Assembly: GCA_034437535.1 (NCBI GenBank)
Contig: DAOTTZ010000119.1
Location: forward strand, 1 to 64,000
Direction: 5' to 3'
From: J038 sp034437535
GTDB taxonomy: Bacteria; Chloroflexota; Anaerolineae; Aggregatilineales; Phototrophicaceae
Length of the DNA stretch: 64,000 nucleotides
In this document: in pieces, positions 19,665 through 28,149 of the stretch
How positions within the stretch are numbered: position 1 is the first letter of the stretch
How the letters are laid out: each line of letters begins with the position of its first letter
Notes under the pieces: model-generated
Told to the model about the DNA's origin: nothing
Database searches by the model: none
Seen by the model: the letters and a program-made list of their open reading frames with translations, nothing else
Translations under genes and position numbers: made by a program

Positions 19665-21748
19665 GAGGGGCGGCTTCCTTCGTTTTCTTCAGTATCCAAC
19701 ACAGGGATTGATTGCATCTCAATCAGGTCATCCAACGCATGATGACAGCGGATGGCGTGCCCGTCGGCGGTTTGCCTTATGGGTGGGTCTTCGTCAATGC
19801 AGATCTGCCCGATAAAGCGCGGACAGCGCGTATGGAACGGGCATCCGGTCGGGCGGTTGCGCGGGCTGGGCACATCGCCTTCCAACCGGATCTCATTCCC
19901 TTTGTCTGTCGGGTCTGGGGATGGGTTGGCAGATAACAGGGCTTCGGTGTAAGGATGCATGGGCGGGGCTGTAACCTGTTGGTTGGTACCTTGCTCGACA
20001 ATTTGCCCCAGGTACATCACGGCGATCCAGTCCGACAGATACGTGATAACTTCCAGATCGTGTGAGATGACGACATAAGAGACGCCTTCCCCGGCCCGTA
20101 GATCTTTGAGCAAGTTCAAGATCACGGCTTGCACCGACATATCCAGCGATGAGGTCGGTTCATCAGCGATAATCAGCGCGGGGTCTGCGGCGAAAGCCCG
20201 TGCAATAGCGATCCGTTGTTTTTCCCCTCCGCTGAGCTTCACCGGGTAACGATGATAGTATTCAGCGGTCAAACCGATAGACTCTAACAGATCGATCACA
20301 CGGTGTTTAATTTGCTTCGATTTGAGTCTTTCCTTGCTGAGCATCTTAAACGTGCGCGAGAGCGTCTGGCCGACGGTGCGGAAGGGGTTCAGCGCGTCGT
20401 GCGGATTCTGGAAGATCATCCGTAGGTCGCTGAGGACGTGATGCTCACGGTTGTTGAGGCTCAGGCTTACGTTGAACCCCATCAAGTCGATCTGCCCGGC
20501 ATCGGCTGTGTTCAAGGCGACCACGACGCGGGCCAGGGTGGTCTTGCCACTGCCGCTTTCGCCGACCAGGCCCAACGTCGAACGCCCGCGTACACTGAGC
20601 GAAACATCATCAACAGCATGGACGTATTGCGGCGGCTTGCCAGTCAGCCGGTCTACCAGGGTGTGATTGCCGAAGCGTTTGTCGATGTCTTCCGCCAAAA
20701 GGACATTTTCTGCCTTTGGTTCGGCGACATCGAATACGCCGCGTGGGCGATTCTTCGGGATCAGTTCGCCACTGGTGATCTCTTCCCAACGCCAGCATCG
20801 CACGGTGCGCCGGTCTTCGACCATCTCTAGCGGCGGTTTATCGGTAAAGCACTTGTCGATTGCCACCGGGCAACGATCTGCGAAGACACACCCACTGGGC
20901 CGCTCTGCCAATGAAGGCGCGACCCCTTCGATGGTCGATAAGCGTGATTCCTGCCCCTGGGCGGCACTGGGCAGGCTTGCCAATAGACCGCTGGTATAAG
21001 GGTGCAGGGGTTGCTCGAAAAGATCGACAACGGGCGCACTCTCCATCACTTCGCCGGCATACAAGACGGTCACATAATCGCACAACTGAGCGACTGTTCC
21101 GAGGTCGTGGGAGACATAAAGCGAAGCGGCTTCTTCCTCTTTGATGAGATCACGCACCAGGTCAAGGATGACGGCCTGGGTCGTCACATCGAGTGCGGTC
21201 GTCGGTTCATCCAGCACAAGCAAGCGCGGGCGTGTGCTGAGGGCCATCGCGATCATGACTCGTTGTTGCATCCCGCCGCTTAATTGGTGCGGGTAATCGG
21301 CCAAGACATTTTCCGGGTCAGCGATCTTGACACTGGCTAAGGCTTGCCTGGCGTTCTCGATGGCTTCGGCCCGGCTTAAACCAAGATGAAGCCGGGTCGC
21401 TTCGGTCATCTGCTGGCGGATGGTCAGTGCCGGGTTGAGTGACTCCAGCGCGTTTTGTGGTACCAGGCTGATCTGGCTCCCCCAGATGTGGCGGAGTTCC
21501 TCGTTAGAGAGTGCGGCGAGATCTTGCCCGCCGAACATAATCTGACCGTTAGTGATGCGGGCATTGGCCGCCAGGTAACGCATCATGGCTAGCCCCAGGG
21601 TGGATTTTCCACTGCCGCTTTCACCGACCAGGCCATGAATCTGAAGCGGGTTGATCTGTAGGCTGACATCGCGGATGACATTAAGCCAGCTTTTTTTAAT
21701 CTGGTATTCGATGGATAGGTCATTGACTTTAAGGACGGGTGAGGTCAT
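19661..21748 (-). CDS. Fused DppD-DppF type ABC transporter ATPase
   Basis: One polypeptide of 695 residues holds both ATPases of a peptide importer. The first has Walker A GESGSGKST at 42-50, signature LSGGMQQR and Walker B LLVLDEPT; the second has Walker A GESGSGKTT near 393-401 and signature LSGGEKQR. Each half ends in the oligopeptide-specific C-terminal extension with a Cys-rich motif (CVFADRCP and CPFHTRCP), which in this family can bind an Fe-S cluster. The fusion enforces a fixed pair of nucleotide-binding domains for the two permeases. The linker carries residues around RPRGVFDVAEPKAE. The gene lies 12 bases after the DppC-type permease gene. Fused forms are known in several phyla, so this is uncommon rather than unique. 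Confidence 0.93.
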   Translation of the reverse strand: MTSPVLKVNDLSIEYQIKKSWLNVIRDVSLQINPLQIHGLVGESGSGKSTLGLAMMRYLAANARITNGQIMFGGQDLAALSNEELRHIWGSQISLVPQNALESLNPALTIRQQMTEATRLHLGLSRAEAIENARQALASVKIADPENVLADYPHQLSGGMQQRVMIAMALSTRPRLLVLDEPTTALDVTTQAVILDLVRDLIKEEEAASLYVSHDLGTVAQLCDYVTVLYAGEVMESAPVVDLFEQPLHPYTSGLLASLPSAAQGQESRLSTIEGVAPSLAERPSGCVFADRCPVAIDKCFTDKPPLEMVEDRRTVRCWRWEEITSGELIPKNRPRGVFDVAEPKAENVLLAEDIDKRFGNHTLVDRLTGKPPQYVHAVDDVSLSVRGRSTLGLVGESGSGKTTLARVVVALNTADAGQIDLMGFNVSLSLNNREHHVLSDLRMIFQNPHDALNPFRTVGQTLSRTFKMLSKERLKSKQIKHRVIDLLESIGLTAEYYHRYPVKLSGGEKQRIAIARAFAADPALIIADEPTSSLDMSVQAVILNLLKDLRAGEGVSYVVISHDLEVITYLSDWIAVMYLGQIVEQGTNQQVTAPPMHPYTEALLSANPSPDPTDKGNEIRLEGDVPSPRNRPTGCPFHTRCPRFIGQICIDEDPPIRQTADGHAIRCHHALDDLIEMQSIPVLDTEENEGSRPS

Positions 21749-21760
21749 GAGATTATCATC

Positions 21761-22723
21761 TTAATCTTGTTGGAAGACACGACGTAAGCCATCCGACATT
21801 AAGTTGACGCTGATAATCAAGATGGCAATGCCGAGAACTGGAAACCACAATTCCCAGGGTTCGTTATTGATGCGTGGGCGTGCATCCAGCACCATGCGGC
21901 CCCATTCCGGGGTCGGGGGTTGCAGGCCGAGGCCCAGGAAGCCCAGCGACGAGACCAGGAACACAGCGTAAGACAGGCGTAATGATGCTTCTACAACCAG
22001 GGCTGGGAGCACACTGGGGAAGATCTCTCTAAACATGATATAAAGTGTCGATTCCCCCTGGAGCTTGGCGGCTTCGATGTAGCCCCTCGAGCGCACGTTG
22101 AGTGTCGCGCTACGGATCACACGGGTGACGATTGGCACGTATAATAAGACGATGACGATTATCAAGCTGATGTTGGTCGCGCCAATAGCTTGTACGAGAG
22201 GAAAGCTCGACTCGGCAAGCACTGGCACAATGGTAGAGATCATCACCAGTGCCAGGATCAACGCTGGAATGGACAGCAGACTATCCAGGATGCGCGATAT
22301 AATCTCATCGAGCCAACCGCCAATGTAGCCTACCAGCAGACCGAGGAACGTGCCCAGGGCGACGGCCAGTGTCGTTGCGGCGAGTGGCAGGCCGATTGTG
22401 ATTCGTGCGCCCCACAACATCCGGCTGAAAATGTCGCGCCCGCGCTGGTCAGTACCCATCAAGAATGTCTCCGATGGCGGTTGGCTGGTTTGTGCGCGGC
22501 GGTCTTCAAGGCCGATATCGGTGCCGCGTATGACCTGCTCATATGAATAGGGCGCGATGGACGGCCCGATAATTGCCAGGATAAGAAAGATGGAGACGAT
22601 AATCATGCCGGTAAATGCCAGCGGATAGCGGGCCATCTGGCGGATGAAGTTTAGAAAACGTCGGAAAAAACGAATCGGAGAAGCCGCTAGCGGCTCCTCC
22701 GAGGATGGCGTTCTTACGGTCAC
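21761..22723 (-). CDS. Oligopeptide/dipeptide ABC transporter permease, DppC/OppC type
   Basis: A permease of 320 residues with the DppC/OppC layout: a cytoplasmic N-terminal segment, a first helix (PLAFTGMIIVSIFLILAIIG), the typical external motif GTDQRGRDIFSRMLWGAR, and a C-terminal block of helices with the loop RSRGYIEAAKLQGES for contact with the ATPase. The chosen start is a GTG seven bases after the stop of the substrate-binding protein gene; an internal ATG at residue 30 is an alternative but would cut the N-terminal segment. It pairs with the DppB-type permease at the end of the operon. Confidence 0.92.
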   Translation of the reverse strand: MTVRTPSSEEPLAASPIRFFRRFLNFIRQMARYPLAFTGMIIVSIFLILAIIGPSIAPYSYEQVIRGTDIGLEDRRAQTSQPPSETFLMGTDQRGRDIFSRMLWGARITIGLPLAATTLAVALGTFLGLLVGYIGGWLDEIISRILDSLLSIPALILALVMISTIVPVLAESSFPLVQAIGATNISLIIVIVLLYVPIVTRVIRSATLNVRSRGYIEAAKLQGESTLYIMFREIFPSVLPALVVEASLRLSYAVFLVSSLGFLGLGLQPPTPEWGRMVLDARPRINNEPWELWFPVLGIAILIISVNLMSDGLRRVFQQD

Positions 22724-22730
22724 GGTAGGC

Positions 22731-24350
22731 TTAGCTTCCGAAACTCACCGTGCGGAAGTCAGTCCGACCGGGGAAGGGGTGCATGTCTAAGCCGTCCAGG
22801 CCGGTGACATGAGCACCAACAACCGGGCGGAAGTACGGGATGATGATCGGCCCTTCTTCGAAGAAGATCTGGCTGATCTCAGCGTAGATCGCGGCCCGTT
22901 CTTCGAGATCTGAGGTGACACCCGCTTCGTTGATTAAGCCATCAAGTGTTTCGTTCGACCAGTTGGCCTCGTTAAAGGCCGCGCCGGTCTGGTAAGCGAC
23001 AGTCAGATATTCTTGCGGTACCGGGCGCGTGCCCCATGCCGTCATCCCTAACTGCGTGTTGAGCCAGTTGTTGTCGCCTTCGGCATAATAAACATTTTCC
23101 GGTACGATGTTCAGTTCAACGTTGATGCAGGCATCGGCCCATTGTTGCTGGATGAATTCTGCCACCAGCGGATACTCGAAGGTATCCCCGACATAGAAGG
23201 GGACTTCAACCTGTGCCTGACCATCAACTTCGGTCACAAAGCCATTGCCGGTGCCATCTGCGGCGACAGCGGCGATCAACTCACAGGCCGCTTCGGGGTC
23301 ATAGGCGCGGCTTTCGATGTCTGTGTAGAATGCACCGTAGCTGGGGCCGATGGGGTCATTGTTGCCGACGACGCCGCTACCATCCAGCGCATCCAGGTTG
23401 AGTAATTCGCGGTCGGTCGCAAATTTGAACGCTTGACGCAGGCGTACATCTTCACCGATGGAGCCTTCATCAACACGCAGACGGATGACTGCGTGGGTGT
23501 TGGTCGGCTTTTCCTGGATGACGATGTCTTCGACAGTATCCAGCGTGTCTTGCAGGTCATCGGGAATCTTGATGATGTAATCCAGCACACCACTCCGCAG
23601 GGCATCCAGGATCGATTGATCGTCATTAAAGAAAATTAATTCGATGCCATCCAGTTGAGGCGCACCATCCATCCAGTAATTTTCGTTAGCGACGAAGGTC
23701 GCGCTTTCTTCCGGTTGGTAATCGGTGAGGATGAACGGGCCGGTGCCGTTGAAGTTCACGTAAGGGTCATCACCCTCCGTCAGCACGTTCACTTCGGTGC
23801 TACCGTCCTTCACGATCATTGAAAAGCGGGATGCGACACCGAATAAAAAGTCTGCGTTCGGCTCATCCAGCGTAAAGGTAACGGTGAGGTCATCACTGGC
23901 TTCAACGCTCCAGGTCGGCTCGAAGAGGGCCTGGCCGTCTTCAGTCTCGCCGACTTGCTCCTGGCCGAGTAAGCCCACAATTGAGGAGCCGACTTCAACC
24001 AGCCGGTTGAAGCTAAAAACGACATCATTGGCGGTGAAGGGGGTGCCGTCTTCAAAGACGACGCCTTCGCGTAGTGTCAGCGTGTAGGTCAGGCCATCTT
24101 CGCTGACGTTCCACTCGGTCGCCAGGCTAGGGGCCAGTTCACCGGCGGAATTGATGTCGATCAGATAATCGTACTGAAGGGAGTTAAACATAATTTCGGG
24201 GTCGTTCGCACCCAGGGCCGGGTCGATAGTGGTCATGGTTCGAACGCCAACGCGAAGAATATTATCTTCTTCCTGTGCCAGGGTCGTTGATCCGAACGTG
24301 AGTGCGGCCAAGAGCAACGAGACAATGGCTAAACGGAATGTTTTACGCAT
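22731..24350 (-). CDS. Family 5 extracellular solute-binding protein (peptide ABC importer)
   Basis: A secreted binding protein of 539 residues. It has a signal peptide (MRKTFRLAIVSLLLAALTFG, then a cut near TTLAQEE) with no lipobox cysteine at the expected place. The mature part follows the SBP_bac_5 pattern: LRVGVRTMTTIDPAL at the N-terminus, the ATEWNVSEDGLTYTLTLREGV motif region in the first third, and FDDG-like strands to the end. It should capture oligopeptides or related solutes and deliver them to the permeases encoded downstream. AGGAGG lies five to six bases before the ATG. It is the first gene of the operon. The true ligand cannot be predicted; family 5 also includes nickel- and sugar-binding members. 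Confidence 0.93.
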   Translation of the reverse strand: MRKTFRLAIVSLLLAALTFGSTTLAQEEDNILRVGVRTMTTIDPALGANDPEIMFNSLQYDYLIDINSAGELAPSLATEWNVSEDGLTYTLTLREGVVFEDGTPFTANDVVFSFNRLVEVGSSIVGLLGQEQVGETEDGQALFEPTWSVEASDDLTVTFTLDEPNADFLFGVASRFSMIVKDGSTEVNVLTEGDDPYVNFNGTGPFILTDYQPEESATFVANENYWMDGAPQLDGIELIFFNDDQSILDALRSGVLDYIIKIPDDLQDTLDTVEDIVIQEKPTNTHAVIRLRVDEGSIGEDVRLRQAFKFATDRELLNLDALDGSGVVGNNDPIGPSYGAFYTDIESRAYDPEAACELIAAVAADGTGNGFVTEVDGQAQVEVPFYVGDTFEYPLVAEFIQQQWADACINVELNIVPENVYYAEGDNNWLNTQLGMTAWGTRPVPQEYLTVAYQTGAAFNEANWSNETLDGLINEAGVTSDLEERAAIYAEISQIFFEEGPIIIPYFRPVVGAHVTGLDGLDMHPFPGRTDFRTVSFGS

Positions 24351-24717
24351 TTTTCCTCCTGTTTAGGAAAGATCGAACGAATAAATGATGATCGATTGTG
24401 ATGGGATGTCTGTTCCTTCGTAGACATGGACACTGTAGTTAATCCATGAGCATGATCTGGAAGAACAGAGAAGCTAAAGGCTCACTGCCTGAAGAGTCTG
24501 ATTTGCAAGTGACTTTTAGGGTAAAGAACGCCATATATCAGGCACGACATGCTATGTATAGTGATGCTTGTTAAAGATGTCGTCATGGCTACCGGCAAGC
24601 GGTTATCAATGACGGGCAGATACCAACGGTATCTAGTCAACGATACGCTAGGAGCCAATGGTGCAAAATAAACTTACAATGTTGATTTTGCTACACACTG
24701 AGCCTACCAACGCTTCT

Positions 24718-24745
24718 ATTATAGCAGGCTACAGAAAGTTATCAA
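24718..24745 (-). promoter_or_regulatory. Candidate promoter of the peptide importer operon
   Basis: On the minus strand TTGATA (24745-24740), a 16-base spacer and a perfect TATAAT (24723-24718) face the solute-binding protein gene. The -10 is consensus and the -35 differs at one position. Confidence 0.5.
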
Positions 24746-24749
24746 CAAA

Positions 24750-24777
24750 TTGGCGGCATAATATGTGCCGATATAAT
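24750..24777 (+). promoter_or_regulatory. Candidate promoter of the DUF5946 gene
   Basis: TTGGCG (24750-24755), a 16-base spacer and a perfect TATAAT (24772-24777) lie about 110 bases before the DUF5946 start. It is only five bases from the opposing promoter, so polymerases would compete or one regulator could control both. Confidence 0.45.
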
Positions 24778-24887
24778 CAAAACCTCATGTATCAGCCGTG
24801 TTTCTGGATCATTTAGTCGTCGATTGATGAATTTTGTAGCATATGATACCTTGAACGATGTTTGTGTTGTGTGATTTGAGGTTTCGG

Positions 24888-25388
24888 ATGTCTGATCTAA
24901 CTGCCTGCCCCGGCTGTGGTGCTGAATTGCCACCAATAGATAGCGCGACCCACGACTATATCGGAGCGTCTGCGGCGTGTTGGGCAATTTATGGTGAGGT
25001 TCTAGCCCGTGAATACAGCGATATGGGTTACATGCGTGTTCATCCCTACACTGTTGATGCATATGCCGTACAGCATCCAGGCAAGCCGGAACGCCGCTCC
25101 ATACAATCGGTGATCGTGCATTTGATTACACTCTATGGCACGATCGAATTAGAATATCCTGCCGGTAAAATGGCCGCGATCCGCCAGCAAGCGACGACAT
25201 TAGCCGATCAATTCTACTGGTTGGCCCCACCGGATAAAATGGGCGTGCTGACCATTGTCGATGTTCATGCCGCGCCGGATGCCGCGACCCACAACACAAC
25301 GGTTAAACACTGGGCCAAACAGATGTGGGAGGTGTGGCAACCGCACCATGCAATCATTAAAAAATGGGCGGCGCAAAGCGGCCTATAA
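24888..25388 (+). CDS. DUF5946 family protein
   Basis: A soluble protein of 166 residues with an N-terminal zinc-ribbon-like CPGCGAELP motif, followed by a helical region with HDYIGASAACWAIYGEVLARE and a motif YTVDAYAVQHPG. This pattern is that of the uncharacterised DUF5946 family. A longer frame from 24858 exists, but the ATG at 24888 has TGAGG about eight bases upstream and starts right at the conserved part. The gene stands just before nusA, where rimP is found in many bacteria; it shows no resemblance to RimP. Function unknown. Confidence 0.75.
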   Translation: MSDLTACPGCGAELPPIDSATHDYIGASAACWAIYGEVLAREYSDMGYMRVHPYTVDAYAVQHPGKPERRSIQSVIVHLITLYGTIELEYPAGKMAAIRQQATTLADQFYWLAPPDKMGVLTIVDVHAAPDAATHNTTVKHWAKQMWEVWQPHHAIIKKWAAQSGL

Positions 25389-25427
25389 GTGACGACTCGG
25401 CCCGGCCTGGCGGTGGATTCCCTCCGC

Positions 25428-25456
25428 TTGACAGTTATTACGCCCCATGCTACACT
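25428..25456 (+). promoter_or_regulatory. Strong promoter of the nusA operon
   Basis: A consensus TTGACA (25428-25433), an exact 17-base spacer and TACACT (25451-25456) lie 40 bases after the DUF5946 stop. The expected transcription start is near 25463, giving a leader of about 200 bases before nusA. Confidence 0.75.
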
Positions 25457-25481
25457 TTTAACAATTATGGAAACGCCGGGA

Positions 25482-25509
25482 AAGTGGGTCTTAGCCCACT
25501 TTTTGTTTT
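25482..25509 (+). terminator. Leader terminator / attenuator hairpin upstream of nusA
   Basis: AAGTGGG (25482-25488) pairs with CCCACTT (25495-25501) around the loop TCTTAG and runs into TTTTTGTTTT. It starts about 20 bases after the predicted transcription start. Terminator-like leaders are described for rimP-nusA operons in other bacteria (the Rfam rimP leader of Gammaproteobacteria), so attenuation of this operon is plausible. No antiterminator fold was worked out with certainty. Confidence 0.65.
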
Positions 25510-25661
25510 ATCTAGCATCCCCTCTCAGCCAGGATTTGGGAGCAGACAATCAACCAACAGCCTCAGTTCTTCGGGAGTATATTGCCAGTTGTTTAGAGAA
25601 GCGAAAGGAGCGGTGCATTCCTCCACCCGCGCCAGCGAGTGGTTCCCTGCGCCAAAGATTG

Positions 25662-27527
25662 ATGAAAAATGAGTTCGAACTAGCATTTAATGAGATCACC
25701 GAGTTGCGTGCGTTGCCGCAAGAAACGGTGTTGGAAGCCTTGAAGACGGCTTTGATCTCCGCTTATCGGCGTGATTCGAACGCCAGCGCGGCCCAACAGG
25801 TTGACGCTCGCATCGACCCGATGACCGGACGTGCCCGTATCTTCGTGGAAAAAGAAGTCGTTGATGAGGTCGAAAGCCCGACGACCGAAGTCGATCTGGA
25901 AAAGGCCCGTTTTTATGAGCCGGAATGCCAGGTCGGGGATACCGTCATGGTGCAGGTTGAAGGCACCACGAAAAAGTTCGGGCGCATCGCCGCGCAGACT
26001 GCTAAACAAGTCATCTTGCAGAAGATCCGTGAGGCGGAACGGCAAGCTCTCTACGAAGAATTCTCCGCCAAAGAAGGCGATCTCATGGGTGGTTCGATCC
26101 AGAGTGTGAACAAGGCTGGGAGTGTCACGGTTCAAATTGGCCGGGCAGAGGCATTTATGCCCCGCTCCCAACAGATCCCGCGTGAGACTTACCGCCCACA
26201 CGATAAATTCCGCTTTTACGTGCTGGAAGTCAAGAAGCAGAATCGCGGGCCGCAGATCATCGTAAGCCGTAGCCACCGGAATATGCTTCGCCGCCTGCTG
26301 GAATATGAAGTTCCCGAAATTTATAACGGCCAGATAGAGATTAAAAACATTGCGCGTGAAGCCGGCCAACGTTCAAAGGTCGCGGTTGCCGCCCTGCAAG
26401 AAGGCATCGACCCGGTGGGGGCGTGCGTCGGGATGCGTGGTATGCGGATCCAAAACATCGTCAAAGAGTTGCACGAAGAAAAGATCGATGTGATCGAGTG
26501 GAACCCCAAGCAAGAGACTTTCATCGAGAAGGCCCTTAGCCCGGCGCGTGTAACCGGGGTATACCTGGACGATGATCCGGACGCAGGCCGAACAGCGGTT
26601 GTGCTGGTGCCAGATGACCAGTTATCGCTGGCGATTGGTCGTGAAGGGCAGAATGCTCGGCTGGCCGCCAAGTTAACCGGCTGGCGTATTGACATCAAGA
26701 GTGTGACTGAAGCTGTATCTGACGCGCTGGCGAACATTGATCAACCGCCATTGATGGATGTGGCGACACAACATGCCGATATGGTGGCCGAAGCCAGCAT
26801 GATTATGGAAAAGCGCGAAGCGAATCGCGCTGTCATGCCGGAAGAATATCGTCTGCTGGGTGATCTGGCGGATATTGCCGAGCGTCGTCAGCAAGAGACA
26901 CGCGAAGAAGCGCGCCAGCAACGGCTGGAAGAGATTAACGCCGTCAAGCAGACACTGCCCCAACATGCCTTTGATATTTCAGTCATGGATCTTGACCTGC
27001 CCGATCATGTAATCGAGTCTTTGCAACCGCTGGAAAACGTCGGCGAGATCATGCTCCGCTTCTTGATCGACGAGAATCGTCTGCGGCGTCTGCTGGGGCG
27101 TGATGCCGAGAAAATGCTCCCGCGTCTGCAAGATGCACTGGATCGGTTGGTGTACGCTGAACTATTTGATGACGATGCTATCACCGAAGAAGATGCTGAG
27201 GAAGTCGTAGAAACCAGCGATAATGTGGTAGAATCCGAAGCGACGGTGGAAGTCGCCGAAGAACTGGAAGCCGTAACCGAAGACGTGCTTGATCAACCCG
27301 AGACTATCGAACCTGAACAAGCCATTGTCGAAGACATTGACGACGATGACGATGATGACGACTTTGACGATGATTACTACGACGATGAGTCCGGTGATAG
27401 CAAAGACAAGCGCAAGCGAGATCGTCAGAAGCGGCGTCAATTGGTTTACGATCCTGAAACCGGCGAAATGTATACCAAACGCCGTCGTAAGGGTGGCCGA
27501 AAGAACGACAGTTGGGGTGATTATTAA
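25662..27527 (+). CDS. nusA: Transcription termination/antitermination factor NusA
   Basis: NusA binds RNA polymerase and nascent RNA and controls pausing, termination and antitermination. The order of domains is clear: the N-terminal polymerase-binding domain from MKNEFELAFNEI, an S1 domain around GSIQSVNKAGSVTVQIGRAE, KH1 with DPVGACVGMRGMRI and KH2 with LAIGREGQNARLAAKL. The C-terminal 250 residues are special: a helical part, then a long acidic stretch (run of Asp) and a basic, aromatic tail with KRRQLVYD and SWGDY at the end. The frame is open 91 codons further upstream through the leader, but homology begins at the ATG at 25662, giving 621 residues. First gene of a translation operon; it has a strong promoter and attenuator-like leader. 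Confidence 0.95.
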   Translation: MKNEFELAFNEITELRALPQETVLEALKTALISAYRRDSNASAAQQVDARIDPMTGRARIFVEKEVVDEVESPTTEVDLEKARFYEPECQVGDTVMVQVEGTTKKFGRIAAQTAKQVILQKIREAERQALYEEFSAKEGDLMGGSIQSVNKAGSVTVQIGRAEAFMPRSQQIPRETYRPHDKFRFYVLEVKKQNRGPQIIVSRSHRNMLRRLLEYEVPEIYNGQIEIKNIAREAGQRSKVAVAALQEGIDPVGACVGMRGMRIQNIVKELHEEKIDVIEWNPKQETFIEKALSPARVTGVYLDDDPDAGRTAVVLVPDDQLSLAIGREGQNARLAAKLTGWRIDIKSVTEAVSDALANIDQPPLMDVATQHADMVAEASMIMEKREANRAVMPEEYRLLGDLADIAERRQQETREEARQQRLEEINAVKQTLPQHAFDISVMDLDLPDHVIESLQPLENVGEIMLRFLIDENRLRRLLGRDAEKMLPRLQDALDRLVYAELFDDDAITEEDAEEVVETSDNVVESEATVEVAEELEAVTEDVLDQPETIEPEQAIVEDIDDDDDDDDFDDDYYDDESGDSKDKRKRDRQKRRQLVYDPETGEMYTKRRRKGGRKNDSWGDY

Positions 27528-27528
27528 A

Positions 27529-27822
27529 GTGAATAACAAGCGTGATTTTTCTCCGGATCCAGTGTTGGATGACGAGAATCGTATTGATTGGGAAAAGAAG
27601 CAAAAAGCCAGGCGTCAACGGCTGGCTGATGGTACGCCAGATATTCAGGATGAAGACAAATTGGCGACCATCGAACAACCCCGGTCGAACCGTAAGAAAT
27701 CACGAGTGAAACGACGCGAATACGTCTACGATGAAGAACGTGACCGCGTTGTGATGAAGCGTAAACGTCGCCGCCAGACCGACCATCTGCGAGATCTGGA
27801 TGACTGGGATGGAGCGTACTGA
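27529..27822 (+). CDS. Small highly charged protein resembling the NusA C-terminal tail
   Basis: A protein of 97 residues, very rich in Arg, Lys, Asp and Glu, with no recognised domain. Its last 40 residues resemble the NusA tail encoded just upstream: KRREYVYDEE against KRRQLVYDPE, then a KR-rich stretch, then DDWDGAY against DSWGDY at the very C-terminus. About half of the 22 positions around the VYD motif agree. The GTG start at 27529 lies one base after the nusA stop; a longer frame upstream runs out of frame through nusA and is not credible. It sits where small genes such as ylxR follow nusA. A role in binding the same partner as the NusA tail (ribosome, RNA or polymerase) is an inference. 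Confidence 0.75.
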   Translation: MNNKRDFSPDPVLDDENRIDWEKKQKARRQRLADGTPDIQDEDKLATIEQPRSNRKKSRVKRREYVYDEERDRVVMKRKRRRQTDHLRDLDDWDGAY

Positions 27823-27823
27823 G

Positions 27824-28102
27824 ATGGCATCCGCACGCTTACAGCCCAGGCGGAAACAAACACCAGAACGAACCTGTGTGATCTGCCGCACGAAACGTGA
27901 TAAACGGCGGTTGACGCGTATCGTCCGGCAGGATGATGGTGTATTTGTAGACCCGACCGGCAAGCAAGCCGGGCGTGGGGCTTATCTGTGTGATGACCCG
28001 GCGTGTTGGGCGCGTGCGACTGAAACAACCATCTTAGACAAAGCTTTGCGTACCCGTTTAAAAGCGGAAGATTATGAGCGAATCCGGCAGGTAAAGCCGT
28101 AA
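27824..28102 (+). CDS. ylxR: YlxR family RNA-binding protein
   Basis: A small basic protein of 92 residues with the YlxR (DUF448) signature: RTCVICRTKRDKRRLTRIVR near the N-terminus, then GRGAYLCDDPACW. The two Cys pairs and the GRGAY motif are typical; YlxR is thought to bind RNA and nucleoid-related targets and always travels with nusA and infB. The ATG at 27824 has GGAG ten bases upstream; ATGs at 27800 and 27809 would overlap the preceding gene. The L7Ae-like gene ylxQ, often next, is missing here. Confidence 0.92.
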   Translation: MASARLQPRRKQTPERTCVICRTKRDKRRLTRIVRQDDGVFVDPTGKQAGRGAYLCDDPACWARATETTILDKALRTRLKAEDYERIRQVKP

Positions 28103-28149
28103 TCATGCGCGGGCAAAGCATGAACTTGATTGCAAAACATATTCAATTC

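Larger units (their letters stand above)
24351..24887. other. Intergenic control region between the peptide importer and DUF5946 genes
   Basis: About 540 bases without a supported gene. It is more AT-rich by eye than the flanking genes. It holds two back-to-back promoter candidates near 24718-24777. The minus-strand transcript would have a leader of roughly 360 bases, with a short stem-loop at 24406-24411 / 24422-24427 (loop of ten bases). A weaker minus-strand promoter (ACGACA, 17 bases, TATACA; -10 at 24555-24560) would shorten the leader to about 200 bases. No known riboswitch was recognised. Confidence 0.6.

Noticed and set aside
22682..22695. Perfect 14-base palindrome AGCCGCTAGCGGCT
   Set aside because: It lies in the permease coding region (Leu/Ala/Ser codons) and has no link to a promoter or terminator.
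24742..25062. Minus-strand frame of 106 codons over the DUF5946 start
   Set aside because: Low-complexity sequence without start signals; it conflicts with the DUF5946 gene and its promoter.
25389..25661. 91-codon N-terminal extension of nusA
   Set aside because: It crosses the promoter and attenuator hairpin, and the homologous NusA N-terminus begins at 25662.
25500..25661. Possible remnant of rimP between the leader hairpin and nusA
   Set aside because: Only about 160 bases and no recognisable RimP motif in any frame.
27335..27375. GAC/GAT run resembling a microsatellite
   Set aside because: It mixes GAC and GAT codons and encodes the acidic NusA tail; no slipped-repeat pattern.
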